Shown: positions 47,295 to 56,739, numbered from the stretch's first letter. The stretch: 64,000 bases of DNA from Enterococcus phoeniculicola ATCC BAA-412 (GCF_000407505.1 NZ_ASWE01000001.1:183324-247323), one strand, 5' to 3'. Numbers and translations: made by a program. Notes: generated by a model not told the origin, from the sequence alone.

Positions 47295-48602
47295 ATGAAG
47301 AAACAAATAATACTGCGTCTAGCAGTTTTAACAGCTATTACACTTGCCGGATGTGGGAGAACAGAAGAAAAGCCTGCAGTAAGTACAGAATTAAATAGTG
47401 AAACAACTTCAGAAACAAGTACAAAAGAAAGCGAAAGTACATCTACTATCTCTGCTTCAACGCAAGTGTCTGAAGAAGCAACGAGTCAGTCAGAAAAGCA
47501 ATCAATTTCTGGAAACGTATCGGATGAATTAAAAAAAGTGACAGCCGATATTAAGGATGAGATGGATGCAGAAGAAGCACAAATAGTATTTACTTCTACA
47601 AATCCAACGACTGTTACACAGGGAAATGTGACAATTAGTATCGATGAATATTCACTTATTGAAGTAAAAGACTTCCACCAAGACTTTTCGATTCCGTTTG
47701 GTCGACAAACAGAAGATGGTGGGATATTCTTATCAAAAATTACGATTAAAAATAATGAAAATCAGGATATTTGGTATGCTCCATTATTTGGACTGAATTA
47801 TCCAGGTGCAGTTTCTGCTTTCAGTAATACAAGAATTGTATTACCAGAATCTTATGCAAATATCGGAAATGACTTAACCACGAATAAAAATCTAATTAAA
47901 AAAGGCGAGTCAATTACAGGGTATTTTCCAATGGCACTAAGTTCAGATGAGCTATCGACTATTGATGATTTAGGCGTGGTTTCGTATGAAATTCCATCTG
48001 CATACAATAAAGCAGATTCTGTAAGCTCTTCTGATGCGATTGGAAAAACAGAGACTATCCAGTTATCTGTGAATAGAAGTGGAAAAGAGACAATAAGAGA
48101 AAATGAAAAATTCTATCAAGATAAAACAACAACGACAAATATGGGGACAAAAACGATGATAGAGGAAAAAGAAGGACTGAATGATTCTCAAACAATTAAT
48201 AAAATTACAGCAACGTTGAATGGCTATCAATTTACTGAATTTGAGCCAAATAAAGTAGAAGCACCAAGGTTTAGCGAATTTAATGGGATTATTTTATTGA
48301 CCGTAAGCTATGATATAAAAAATGAAGGCGATGCTGAAATTGATTTTTCAACAGTTACCTCTACCCTTCGCATAGATGATGGATCACTCATTGTTTTAGG
48401 TCAAGGGATGTTGGTCGATTATAAATCAACTGACGTAGTCAAAAAAGGAGAAGCAAAAGAGTTAATTCAAGTATTCGCAATGGATAAAGAGCAATATGAT
48501 AAGTTATGGAAAGAGAAAACCTACAAAATACAGTTAGTTTTATATGATTCAAGTGCAAAAGAGTTACTGAAAGGAAATAAATTTGAATTTGATTTAAAAT
48601 AA
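47295..48602 (+). CDS. DUF5068-like lipoprotein
   Basis: A 435-residue secreted lipoprotein. A signal peptide with lipobox ITLAGC (Cys20) leads into a Ser/Thr/Glu-rich spacer (to about 75). Two beta-sandwich regions follow (about 95-240 and 290-430), each with a long conserved strand pair (ISIDEYSLIEVKDF, ISKITIKNNENQDIWY; ATLNGYQFTEFEPN, LLTVSYDIKNEGDAEI). This duplicated layout fits the DUF5068 family of Gram-positive lipoproteins. The function is not known. AAAGGAG precedes ATG 47295. A terminator follows at 48643. Confidence 0.75.
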   Translation: MKKQIILRLAVLTAITLAGCGRTEEKPAVSTELNSETTSETSTKESESTSTISASTQVSEEATSQSEKQSISGNVSDELKKVTADIKDEMDAEEAQIVFTSTNPTTVTQGNVTISIDEYSLIEVKDFHQDFSIPFGRQTEDGGIFLSKITIKNNENQDIWYAPLFGLNYPGAVSAFSNTRIVLPESYANIGNDLTTNKNLIKKGESITGYFPMALSSDELSTIDDLGVVSYEIPSAYNKADSVSSSDAIGKTETIQLSVNRSGKETIRENEKFYQDKTTTTNMGTKTMIEEKEGLNDSQTINKITATLNGYQFTEFEPNKVEAPRFSEFNGIILLTVSYDIKNEGDAEIDFSTVTSTLRIDDGSLIVLGQGMLVDYKSTDVVKKGEAKELIQVFAMDKEQYDKLWKEKTYKIQLVLYDSSAKELLKGNKFEFDLK

Positions 48603-48642
48603 GTAATCGTATAAGTTCAGAATACTTTATGGAACGCATCTA

Positions 48643-48679
48643 AGGAGGCTGGAACGATTTTTTTGTTCTAGTCTCTTTT
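48643..48679 (+). terminator. Terminator of the lipoprotein gene
   Basis: GGCTGGAAC and GTTCTAGTCT arms with a T-rich loop, followed by CTCTTTTG. Confidence 0.5.
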
Positions 48680-48799
48680 GTATAACTTGTGCCTAGATAA
48701 AAGGAAAAGTGCTTTGAGAGCACTGAATTAAATTTTGAATGCTACACTAAAGTAAAAGAGGTCAGCTTCATTTATTTATGAAAAATAAGGAGGTACATT

Positions 48800-50278
48800 A
48801 TGGAAGTGTTTAATGAATTTTTAGGCAGACAAGCAGAAAAGGAACTGCAGCTTTTAAAGCTTCTCTATCTTGAAGCTCCCACGTTTTTATCAGTAAAAGA
48901 ATTATCCATGGAACTACAAATAGATAGGCGAACGGTATACAAATATTACAATGCATTGACTAAGATTCCCTATCTTAATCAGGAAAAAAAGGGAGAAATT
49001 CTCGTTCAGAAGCATAACTTAGGGTATACTTTTAAAGGAACGAAAGCAGACTATAAGCTAATTAAGCAGCAACTGATTCAATCCAATCCCTTTTATGAAA
49101 TGCTCGTGACTCTTTTTTTTTATAATGAAGTGAACATCACGAAATTTTCAATTGAAAATTTTGTTTCTGAATCCTCAATTAGAGATAGATTAGTGAAGCT
49201 AGAAACGGCATTAGCTACGTTTCATCTATCTATACAAAAAAAAGATAAAGTTATTTATTTAAATGGGGATGAAAAAAGAATTCGATATGTAATGGTTTTG
49301 TTTTTTTGGCGGATATACAATGGCTTGGATTGGCCTTTTCAAGGGATTGTACAGGGGAAAACTAAGTCAATTATCTCTACTTTAGCGGAAGTGACGGATT
49401 ATAAAATAACAAAAGTTAATAATGAGTTACTAAGCTATATATTAGCTGTAAATGTTATTCGTAACCAAAAATTTTTCTTAGTGGATAATAATTTTATAGA
49501 GAAGACTGCGTTATCTAGACATATATTAAACGCAAATCAAGAATTAAAAAGAACGACTGAAAAGATTCTAAAGAAAAATTATTTTTTTAACTCGAATGAA
49601 TCTGATTTTGTTTTACTGTGGCTTAGTATGGTTGCTAACTTCCACTCCAACTCAAATAACCTAACAAAAGAATATGCTCACTATATTTGTGAGAATATTG
49701 TGAGTTCATCAAACTCTGAATGGTATAAGAGACGGGTTACAGAGCTGACGGAACGAGAGCAAACTGCTTTTTGGGAAGTGTTAGTTTATGGGCATATGTG
49801 TACAGAGCTTTTTAAAGATATTGGCTTTACGATAACAGGCTACGATGTGAAAAGCTATCTGGAGGATACGTATCCTGCATATTTCCCTAAAGTACGAGCT
49901 ATTTTATCTCAGTTTACACTAGGGATGTACACAGAAGAAGAAAGAGAAAGTTTACTTTACTATTACACACTAGCCTACTCATTAATTGAAGAGGTGTCTT
50001 TTTTTTCTAACTTAATCAAAGTAAAATTAGAAACAGATCTTCCTCAGGTTTTAGAAATTGGCGTAAAAAAAAGAATCGAAAAAACATTTGAAAATTTTTA
50101 TAATTTAGATGTTGATACAACGAATAAATATGATAGTTACGATTTATGTATCAGTACGTCTCCTTTATCCATTCTCGATAAGGACTATGCTAGTCTATTG
50201 ATTAATGCGCAGGTAACCTTAAATGATTTTGTGAAAATTAATGAACTATTAAAAAAAATCAGTGATCATAAGAAGTAA
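48800..50278 (+). CDS. Mga-like transcriptional regulator
   Basis: A 492-residue regulator. An N-terminal winged-helix segment (LSVKELSMELQIDRRTVYKYYNALTK, about 30-55) is followed by a second helix-turn-helix region (FSIENFVSESSIRDRLVKLE). A long helical part with PRD-like character follows, and the end resembles an EIIB-like domain. This is the pattern of the Mga/AtxA virulence-regulator family in streptococci and enterococci, which often control surface proteins. The two surface-protein genes upstream are plausible targets. AAGGAGG precedes ATG 48800. Confidence 0.78.
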   Translation: MEVFNEFLGRQAEKELQLLKLLYLEAPTFLSVKELSMELQIDRRTVYKYYNALTKIPYLNQEKKGEILVQKHNLGYTFKGTKADYKLIKQQLIQSNPFYEMLVTLFFYNEVNITKFSIENFVSESSIRDRLVKLETALATFHLSIQKKDKVIYLNGDEKRIRYVMVLFFWRIYNGLDWPFQGIVQGKTKSIISTLAEVTDYKITKVNNELLSYILAVNVIRNQKFFLVDNNFIEKTALSRHILNANQELKRTTEKILKKNYFFNSNESDFVLLWLSMVANFHSNSNNLTKEYAHYICENIVSSSNSEWYKRRVTELTEREQTAFWEVLVYGHMCTELFKDIGFTITGYDVKSYLEDTYPAYFPKVRAILSQFTLGMYTEEERESLLYYYTLAYSLIEEVSFFSNLIKVKLETDLPQVLEIGVKKRIEKTFENFYNLDVDTTNKYDSYDLCISTSPLSILDKDYASLLINAQVTLNDFVKINELLKKISDHKK

Positions 50279-50468
50279 GATTTCGTCACTCTGAGAATCT
50301 ATATAAAAGATAATCACTAGTGACAAGCATGTTCTAAGAAATTGGCGAGAATGCAATAAGAAACTGTTTGAGCAGGATATTCAAGAAATTAGAGGAATTG
50401 GTAATAAGGTTGCTTCCACAATGGCAGATTTATTAGACTTTTTTAGTTTGACAACTACTATTCTTTTT

Positions 50469-51099
50469 TGGATAGATGAAACGCATGTAGAAGGCATTCA
50501 AATGCTGGAGAATAGCATTGTTATTCATTCTGGTGCCAATATGAAAATAAATTTAAATGAAGCTGCAAAAAGAACCATTAAAAAAAAGTGATTTTTTACT
50601 TTCACAATTTGAAATCAATATAGAAGCGATTATTGAAGCATTTCAATTTGCACGAGATACAGGGGTAAAAACGTTGTTGAACCCGGTTCCTGCAAGTGCT
50701 GATATTTCTGAAGAATTATTGAATAATACAGACATTTTTATTCCAAATAAAAGCGAAGCTGAATTGATTACAGGTATAAAAATAGAATCAATAGAAACGT
50801 TAAAGAAGGCTGGAAAAGTAATCCAACAGTATGGCATTGAGCTAGTTATCATTACACTTGGAGAAAAAGGTTCCTATTTCTTATATGAAAATGGCAAGGG
50901 ACAAATCCCAGCTCAAGTCGTAAGAGCAGTGGATACTACAGCAGCGGGAGATACGTTTATTGGTGCACTTTCGGCAGTTTTGCAAAAAGACTATAGTAAT
51001 TTAGAAGAAGCAATTCAGTATGCATCACGAGCATCTGCAATGACTGTACAGCGCTTTGGTGCCCAGCCATCTATTCCATATGCAAAAGAGATTCTCTAA
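50469..51099 (+). pseudogene. Frameshifted ribokinase (rbsK-like) remnant
   Basis: A PfkB-family sugar kinase broken into two frames. The first frame holds ENSIVIHSGANMKI (middle of ribokinase) and stops at 50589. The second frame, from about 50557, carries the rest (KKSDFLLSQFEI, GVKTLLNPVPAS, PNKSEAE, and DTTAAGDTFIGAL with the catalytic Asp). The N-terminal third, including the ribose-binding residues, is missing or replaced. The frame before it (from about 50310) encodes something unrelated (IRGIGNKVASTMADLL). It is not a working ribokinase unless the frameshift is suppressed. Confidence 0.75.
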
Positions 51100-51657
51100 A
51101 GAAATGAGAAAAAGGATGAAATGATAAAAAATAAGAAACGTGAAAACCGATTGCAAGATAACGGTTTTCACGTTTTTTTAAGTAGTCAAATGATTCAAAT
51201 AGAGGAGTGAATAAGAAATTGGAACAGAAAGTTTTCTTTAGCACCAGAAAGTAAATTTATTTCAACCGGTATCGAAATTTAATAAATAAGAATATCGACC
51301 AAAAAAGTTAGTCTTTTTGACTCTTTTCTTAGTTGATACACTCTCCCAATATAAATAGAATCGTCCTTTTTTACAGGGTTTGTCAACTGAAATACATTTT
51401 TAATTTTAGATAAAAAAAATAGGCGCAAATGATTTCCAAAATGAAAAATTATGATTTATGGTTGAAATAGAGAGGCAGGAGATTGATACCTAAAAATATT
51501 ATTTTATGTAAGAAGAGTAAATCTGTTACTGTTTCAAAGCCATTCATTTATAAAAGAAAATAAAGCCAAACCAAATTTCTTACGCAGACTGTACAGAATA
51601 ATGTGAAGTATTTTAATAAATCAGGTTAGTCTTATGGTTTGGAGAAGGAGGTGTACG
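51100..51657. other. Intergenic region before the stress operon
   Basis: About 560 bases. The only clear element is the terminator at 51136-51179. The remainder is AT-rich and must hold the promoter of the amaP operon, but I could not single out a convincing -35/-10 pair. Confidence 0.4.
51136..51179 (+). terminator. Rho-independent terminator
   Basis: Arms AAACGTGAAAACCG (51136-51149) and CGGTTTTCACGTTT (51162-51175), perfect over 14 bases, then a T run. Confidence 0.85.
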
Positions 51658-52230
51658 ATGAGTCGTGGATTAAAAGTAGTTGGAATTATTACTTCTCTAG
51701 TTTTATGTTCTGTTTTATTGATGGTTATGGCGATTACATCTCCATACGCTGAGTTTCCGTTTGGGATGAATCGTGGGAAATTTTTAGTAGATACTTTATC
51801 CAATGAATATGTTCAGCAATATTTATTTTGGGTAGCTGTTTTCTTTATCATTTTGTTACTCGTTTTAGTGTTAGGTCTGATTTTCTATCCTAAGTCAAAA
51901 CAGACGTTTTATCTAAAAGAGAATGGAGGGAAAGTTTCATTAGAAAAAAAAGCAATAGAAGGATTTGTTCGCTCAAAACTCAATGAAACTGAATTTGTCG
52001 AGTCTCCAAAGGTTAGCGTACATGCTACTAAAAATAAGCTGAAAGTGATGATTAAAGGTGAGTTAAAACGAACGGCTTCTATTTTAAACAAAACAGAAGC
52101 GGTGATGTTGGAAATTCAAAATGAGCTTCAGCAGCTTCTAGGTAGCCAGGAGAAGGTGAAAGTGGAGATTGCTTATTCTGCCTATGAAAAGTCAAGTAAA
52201 CCAACAGGAAACTACTCACGCGTAGAATAG
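51658..52230 (+). CDS. amaP: Alkaline shock response membrane anchor protein AmaP
   Basis: A 190-residue membrane protein with two N-terminal helices (VVGIITSLVLCSVLLMVMAI and YLFWVAVFFIILLLVLVLGLI, the second from about residue 59) and a cytosolic C-terminal domain. In Staphylococcus AmaP anchors the Asp23 stress protein at the membrane. AAGGAGG precedes ATG 51658. It opens a four-gene operon with DUF2273, Gls24 and GlsB proteins, the standard order in enterococci. The operon is known to be induced by bile, alkaline or envelope stress in related species. Confidence 0.85.
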   Translation: MSRGLKVVGIITSLVLCSVLLMVMAITSPYAEFPFGMNRGKFLVDTLSNEYVQQYLFWVAVFFIILLLVLVLGLIFYPKSKQTFYLKENGGKVSLEKKAIEGFVRSKLNETEFVESPKVSVHATKNKLKVMIKGELKRTASILNKTEAVMLEIQNELQQLLGSQEKVKVEIAYSAYEKSSKPTGNYSRVE

Positions 52231-52242
52231 GAGGGAGAGACT

Positions 52243-52428
52243 ATGCACGACCTATTTAATCAATACAAACTCCCGATTATTTGTGGGGGAATAGGATTTA
52301 TTTTAGCTTTGTTATTTGTATCATTAGGTTTTTTTAAGACGTTACTCTTCATTTTTTTAACGGCTTTGGGGACTGCCCTTGGTTTCTATTTAGAAAAAAG
52401 CGGTATTTTACAAGCATTTAAACAATAA
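52243..52428 (+). CDS. DUF2273 small membrane protein
   Basis: A 61-residue protein with two hydrophobic segments (IICGGIGFILALLFVSLGFF and LLFIFLTALGTALGFYL) and short polar ends. DUF2273 proteins are found almost only between amaP and asp23/gls24 genes and probably help to place Gls24 at the membrane. AGGAGGGAG precedes ATG 52243. Confidence 0.85.
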   Translation: MHDLFNQYKLPIICGGIGFILALLFVSLGFFKTLLFIFLTALGTALGFYLEKSGILQAFKQ

Positions 52429-52452
52429 TTATAAATTAGGAGGAGTTTTATC

Positions 52453-53034
52453 ATGGCAAATAATTTTGATGAAAAAACAATGAAAAACGAAGGCGTGACA
52501 CCTACGCATACGGAAGTATTGTCACCAAATACACCAACTGCTGAAATTAAAGGTGAATTGACTTATGATGAAAAAGTCATCCAAAAAATTATTGGAACAG
52601 CAATTGATAAAATTGATGGACTATTGACCGTTGATGGAGGCTTTTTCTCTAATATTGCAGAAAAAATTGTGAATGTTGATAATGTGACTTCTGGTATTGA
52701 AACAGAGGTAGGAAAAAAACAAGTAGCAGTAGATATGGATGTTGTCATTGAGTATGGCAGAAGCATCCCAGAAATTGCTGATCGAATTAAACAGGTTATT
52801 CATGAAGAAGTATACAAAATGACACATTTAGAGGTCATTGAAGTAAATATCAATGTAGTTGATATTAAAACGCAGTCGGAATACGAAGAAGATAGCGAAA
52901 CGATTCAAGATAAAGTAACAAACGCAGCGAAAACAACCGGCCATTTTGCTTCAAAACAAACAGAAAAAGCAAAAAATGCGGTTAGTGAGGGTGCAGATAA
53001 GTTACAAGAGGAAAAGGAACCTCGCGTAGAGTAA
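52453..53034 (+). CDS. gls24: Asp23/Gls24 family envelope stress protein
   Basis: A 193-residue protein with the Asp23 core (about residues 33-140): GELTYDEKVIQKIIGTAIDKIDGL, then VDMDVVIEYGRSIPEIADRIKQ and LEVIEVNINVVDI. A charged, Lys/Glu-rich tail of about 45 residues follows. Gls24 proteins are abundant general-stress proteins that coat the inner membrane through AmaP and help resist bile salts. GGAGG precedes ATG 52453. It follows the DUF2273 gene by 24 bases. Confidence 0.9.
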   Translation: MANNFDEKTMKNEGVTPTHTEVLSPNTPTAEIKGELTYDEKVIQKIIGTAIDKIDGLLTVDGGFFSNIAEKIVNVDNVTSGIETEVGKKQVAVDMDVVIEYGRSIPEIADRIKQVIHEEVYKMTHLEVIEVNINVVDIKTQSEYEEDSETIQDKVTNAAKTTGHFASKQTEKAKNAVSEGADKLQEEKEPRVE

Positions 53035-53077
53035 ACAAAAGAATTAGAGAACGTTATTATATTAGGAGGAATACATT

Positions 53078-53323
53078 ATGGGAATTATTTGGTCATTAAT
53101 CGTTGGGGCAATCATTGGATTGATTGCAGGAGCTATTACAGGAAAAGGAAACAGCATGGGATGGATAGCAAATATCGTTGCGGGATTAGTAGGTTCTGCA
53201 TTAGGTCAAACATTACTTGGTTCATGGGGACCTTCACTAGCAGGAATGGCACTAGTTCCTTCCATCATTGGTGCAGTTATTTTAGTCTTAATCGTCTCAT
53301 TTTTCCTAGGTAGAAGTAAATAA
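53078..53323 (+). CDS. glsB: GlsB/YeaQ/YmgE family membrane protein
   Basis: An 81-residue membrane protein rich in Gly and Ala, with three hydrophobic segments (IIWSLIVGAIIGLIAGAI, IANIVAGLVGSALGQTLLG, LVPSIIGAVILVLIVSFFL). This is the transglycosylase-associated/YmgE fold, and in enterococci it is the companion of gls24 (GlsB). AGGAGG precedes ATG 53078. It is the last gene of the stress operon. Confidence 0.88.
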   Translation: MGIIWSLIVGAIIGLIAGAITGKGNSMGWIANIVAGLVGSALGQTLLGSWGPSLAGMALVPSIIGAVILVLIVSFFLGRSK

Positions 53324-53380
53324 AAATCTAGCGTGTAGTAAAACGCTCATAGACAAAAATGTGTTTTTTATAAACTATGA

Positions 53381-53630
53381 AGAGGTTGGGACGGAAGTGT
53401 TCAACTCAAGCATGTATCATGCGTAGAAGATGATGAGAGCGAAACGAAGTGGAGACCTTCAACTCAAGCAAGTACCATGCGTAGAAGATGATGAGAGCGA
53501 AACGAAGTGGAGATGAGTTCCCCAAAAACTCAACACGAAGTGGAGATGAGTTCCTCATCTTCCCAACCTTTATTAAGAGTTTACGAAGGTGGGACATAAC
53601 TAAGTAAGTTATAGCCCACCCTCGTTATAG
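53381..53630. repeat. Intergenic repeat element with tandem 58-bp units and hairpins
   Basis: AGGTTGGGA (53382-53390) pairs with TCCCAACCT at 53563-53571, enclosing a tandem repeat. One unit (TTCAACTCAAGC..., then GCGTAGAAGATGATGAGAGC and GAAACGAAGTGGAGA) occurs twice at 53399-53514 with few changes. Partial copies of ACGAAGTGGAGATGAGTTCC follow. A second hairpin (GGTGGG/CCCACC, 53588-53620) ends the element. Related sequence appears at 60.55-60.65 kb. It probably began as a terminator for the stress operon. Confidence 0.7.
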
Positions 53631-53873
53631 TTTGCTGTAAGGCATATCGCATGCGTTAAGCAAGGACAGTGTGAAGAATACGTGTGATGAAGAAAATAAA
53701 TTTGTCTATAAAGACAGATTGAAAAGACATTTAGCTAGTAAATAAGCTTATGGAAAAGGGCAACCCCTTTTTCATAGGCTTTTTTTGAAAACAGATTCGC
53801 CATTAAGCCTGAAGAAAAATATGGTATGATGAGAAGAAGCATTGGATAATAGAGGAATAGAGAAGGTGGAGAG

Positions 53874-54527
53874 ATGAACGAGCGACAAATTGCCGAACAA
53901 TTAGCAATCACCTATCTTTCTGATTTTGCATATAACCCAGAGAAGTTTTTGCTGTGGAAAGGAAAACGATCCTACCATTTTCGGATGAATCTCTCTTATT
54001 ATTACGTAGAGCCTGCCGAAAAAATTACGAAAGAAACACTGGAGAAAACGAACATATTTATGAGAGAAGTCCTGACGTCTATTTTTCAAGGGAGTTCAGA
54101 AGTTGTTCTTTTTTCGTACATTTATACACCTAAACAGCTAAATCGTTTTTTTCAAAAAACACAGCTACATAATGAGTATTTTTCATTTTGTGCAGAAGAA
54201 GATGTATTTTTGCGGAAAGTTAAGTTAACAATAAAGCAGCCAAATACCCTTTATAAGCTAGTAAAATCGCTAATCTATCATGACTTTCCAGAGTGGAACA
54301 CAGCACCTAAGCTGAACAATAAGACAGCATTGCTGAATCCGCAAAAAGAAATTCTTATTCATGTATATGATGATAGAGGATGCGATATTTTCTGTCGAAA
54401 TGAACAGGATTATCATGCATTAGCAGTATTGTGTAAAGAAAAGATAGAGAGTTATACTCAGGATATGGCAGCACGTGGCTATCAGGTCATTGACTCTCCT
54501 TATGGGGTACGATTTAAGAGAGAGTGA
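53874..54527 (+). CDS. DUF3885-like hypothetical protein
   Basis: A 217-residue soluble protein. The layout, with KLTIKQP in the middle and ILIHVYDDRGCDIFCRN about 50 residues from the end, resembles the DUF3885 family, whose function is unknown. There is no signal peptide or membrane segment. AGGTGGAGAG precedes ATG 53874. It lies 53 bases before truA in the same direction and may share its transcript. Confidence 0.6.
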   Translation: MNERQIAEQLAITYLSDFAYNPEKFLLWKGKRSYHFRMNLSYYYVEPAEKITKETLEKTNIFMREVLTSIFQGSSEVVLFSYIYTPKQLNRFFQKTQLHNEYFSFCAEEDVFLRKVKLTIKQPNTLYKLVKSLIYHDFPEWNTAPKLNNKTALLNPQKEILIHVYDDRGCDIFCRNEQDYHALAVLCKEKIESYTQDMAARGYQVIDSPYGVRFKRE

Positions 54528-54580
54528 AGCTAAATTTGAATGAGTTTAAAAATAGATAAGAGAGTTGAGGAAAAAGAAAC

Positions 54581-55318
54581 ATGCGAAATATCAAATTAAC
54601 GATTGAATATGATGGAAAACGATACTTAGGCTGGCAGCGTTTAGGCGATTCTGAGAAAACCATTCAAGGAAAAATAGAAGGCGTTATCGCCCAAATGACA
54701 GGTGAAACAATAGAAATTATCGGTTCTGGACGGACGGATGCTGGGACACATGCAAGAGGGCAAGTCGCCAATTTCAAAACAGCCTCGGAAATGACACCAG
54801 AAGAAATGCAGTCTTTTTTCAATCGCTATCTTCCACGTGATATTGTAATTAAAAAAGTGGAGACGGCTTCTGAACGGTTTCATGCAAGATATAACGCACA
54901 GGCAAAGCAATACAGCTATTATGTTTGGAACAGTGAAATCCCTTCTGCATTTAATCGAAATTACAGCTTTCATGTTCCACAAACACTTGATATAGAAAAA
55001 ATGACTCAGGCCTGTGAAAAGTTAATCGGCACCCATGATTTTATTGGTTTTTCAGCATTGAAAAAAACAAAGAAGTCAACTACGCGGACGGTTCATCAAG
55101 TATCTATTCAAAAAGAAGGCGAAATGCTGCACTTCGTATTTGAAGGAGATGGTTTTTTGCATAAAATGGTTCGAATTTTAACTGGGACCCTTATTGAAAT
55201 TGGGTTAGGCAAGAAGGATAGTACAATCATTGATGAGGTATTTCAAAGCAATACTCGAAAAGAAGCGGGCGAGACCGTTCCGGCGCATGGATTGTTTTTG
55301 GATGAGGTTATCTATTAA
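54581..55318 (+). CDS. truA: tRNA pseudouridine synthase A
   Basis: A 245-residue enzyme that makes pseudouridine at positions 38-40 of the tRNA anticodon arm. The catalytic Asp53 lies in SGRTDAGTHARGQV. IEYDGKRYLGWQR at the N terminus and DGFLHKMVRILTGTLIEIG near the end are family hallmarks. The length is typical. GAGTTGAGG lies upstream of ATG 54581. Confidence 0.96.
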   Translation: MRNIKLTIEYDGKRYLGWQRLGDSEKTIQGKIEGVIAQMTGETIEIIGSGRTDAGTHARGQVANFKTASEMTPEEMQSFFNRYLPRDIVIKKVETASERFHARYNAQAKQYSYYVWNSEIPSAFNRNYSFHVPQTLDIEKMTQACEKLIGTHDFIGFSALKKTKKSTTRTVHQVSIQKEGEMLHFVFEGDGFLHKMVRILTGTLIEIGLGKKDSTIIDEVFQSNTRKEAGETVPAHGLFLDEVIY

Positions 55319-55562
55319 TACTAGCAGCGAGATAGCTTGAATAAGTAAACAGAGTTATGTACAGTTTACTATATAGATAGTGGCTGAATAAATTTTATCT
55401 GAAAAGCGATTGATGAGAGAGACCAAAATAGATGAGTGATAGAAAATCCATCTGTTTGAAGATAGTGAAGAGCCTTTTTAGCCTAGCTTCCGATAGCTAT
55501 ATGAAATAAAAATTTGTCAGGACTAGGCGTAAGAAAGAGTGAATAAAATAAGGTAGTAAGCG

Positions 55563-55606
55563 AAGACCAGCGGGTTCAACAGTGAATCTGTAGGGTCTTT
55601 TTTTGT
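55563..55606 (+). terminator. Terminator after truA
   Basis: AAGACCAGCGGGTTCA and TGAATCTGTAGGGTCTT arms (some mismatches) with a short loop, then seven T. Confidence 0.65.
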
Positions 55607-55809
55607 AGAACAAGACAATGAGTTGTTTAGTAACGGAACCTTCTGTAATTTCACTTGCACACTAATTATAAGCTTATCCAAAAAGGATTAATCCTCCAGC
55701 GTTGGTACTCAAAATAACAGTGGAAAAGTTTTTTATGTACTTCTAATTTATAGAGCTACAAGAACAATTATCTTGCTAGAAAAGCGGATAAGTTTTTGTC
55801 AAATGAAGG

Positions 55810-55860
55810 AAAACGTCAAAAACAGCAAGTCATCATGGCGAAGCGCTGTTTTTGACGTTT
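55810..55860. terminator. Bidirectional terminator
   Basis: AAAACGTCAAAAACAGC (55810-55826) pairs with GCTGTTTTTGACGTTT (55845-55860). T-rich sequence on the outer side of the convergent RpiR gene suggests it ends that gene's transcript. Confidence 0.7.
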
Positions 55861-55877
55861 GTTTTAGGACAAACTTT

Positions 55878-56615
55878 TTATGTTTGACGAAGTGAATAGG
55901 CATCTAAAATGATTCGAGAGATTACTTGAAGAGGTAGCCTTGAGCGAACTTCATAGTCAGGGAAATAAGAGATAGGAGATTTGAAGCCTACAAAGTTGAT
56001 ATCGGCTAAATCATGTAAAAGCCCTTGTGCATTGGCGGTGATATTAATTGTTGTTACCTCATTTTTTTGACAGCTTTTACATGCCTCTATCAATTCGGCT
56101 GTTTCTGAATTTAAAGAAATAAAGATAACCAAATCTTCCTTTTTTATCTTTTTACTGATAGTTCTAATAATATTGGGATCATCGTGCATTTCACAATATT
56201 TATTAACTAATTGTAGTTTAATGGTCATTTCTTTTGCGATTAATTCCGAAAATCCTCTAGCAAAAATAAAAATTCGCTTAGCCGCTTTCATTTTTTGAAT
56301 TGTATCCTCAATAGCTCCGACATTTAAACTCTCAATTGTTTTTGTTACCTCTTGTTCATTTTTTAAAATTGCCCCTTTGATTTCTTTATCCACTTTTTCC
56401 ATAGCCTTGAGTGTTCCTGGGTTGGTTTCTTTTAATGAATACTTAAAAGAAGTAAAGCCGTCATACCCCATTTTTTTCATCGTACGGACAATGGTAGCGG
56501 TGGAGACATTTGCTTCTTCACTCAGTTTCACAATTGACATATCATGCATGTCTTGCTGATGTAAATTTATATAATTCAGTAGATGCTGTTCACTAGGACT
56601 AAATTTTTGTTCCAT
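55878..56615 (-). CDS. RpiR/MurR-family regulator of the PTS operon
   Basis: A 245-residue regulator. The N-terminal helix-turn-helix (about 5-75; LSEEANVSTATIVRTMKKMGYDGFTSF) is followed by a SIS sugar-phosphate-binding domain (about 110-240). I chose ATG 56615 because AAAGGAG lies 9 bases upstream. A longer reading to 56645 adds ten residues without a ribosome site. It is divergent from the kinase/PTS/LacD operon and most likely senses its sugar phosphate. Confidence 0.88.
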   Translation of the reverse strand: MEQKFSPSEQHLLNYINLHQQDMHDMSIVKLSEEANVSTATIVRTMKKMGYDGFTSFKYSLKETNPGTLKAMEKVDKEIKGAILKNEQEVTKTIESLNVGAIEDTIQKMKAAKRIFIFARGFSELIAKEMTIKLQLVNKYCEMHDDPNIIRTISKKIKKEDLVIFISLNSETAELIEACKSCQKNEVTTINITANAQGLLHDLADINFVGFKSPISYFPDYEVRSRLPLQVISRIILDAYSLRQT

Positions 56616-56670
56616 AGATGATATCTCCTTTGTAAATGTTTTCAAAAAAAGAAGGAAAAGCGGCTTGTAT

Positions 56671-56684
56671 AGAAAACCTTTACA
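56671..56684 (-). promoter_or_regulatory. Possible cre site in the PTS operon control region
   Basis: On the minus strand it reads TGTAAAGGTTTTCT, two mismatches from TGWAANCGNTNWCA. It lies between the divergent RpiR gene and the PTS operon. Weak. Confidence 0.3.
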
Positions 56685-56739
56685 TCATATTCTATGACAT
56701 AATAAACACATAATCAATTAGAAAGAGAGGAGAGAAGAA

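Larger units (their letters stand above)
55319..55877. other. Intergenic region with two terminators
   Basis: About 560 bases with no supportable gene. It holds a terminator at 55563-55606 (AAGACC...GGGTCTTTTTTT) for truA and a larger bidirectional hairpin at 55810-55860. Confidence 0.5.

Noticed and set aside
47295-51099. Prophage or integrative element around the Mga-like regulator
   Set aside because: No integrase, terminase, relaxase or attachment-site repeats were seen.
53406-53597. 63-codon minus-strand frame over the 53.4-kb repeat
   Set aside because: It is the reading of a tandem intergenic repeat, and the peptide repeats accordingly.
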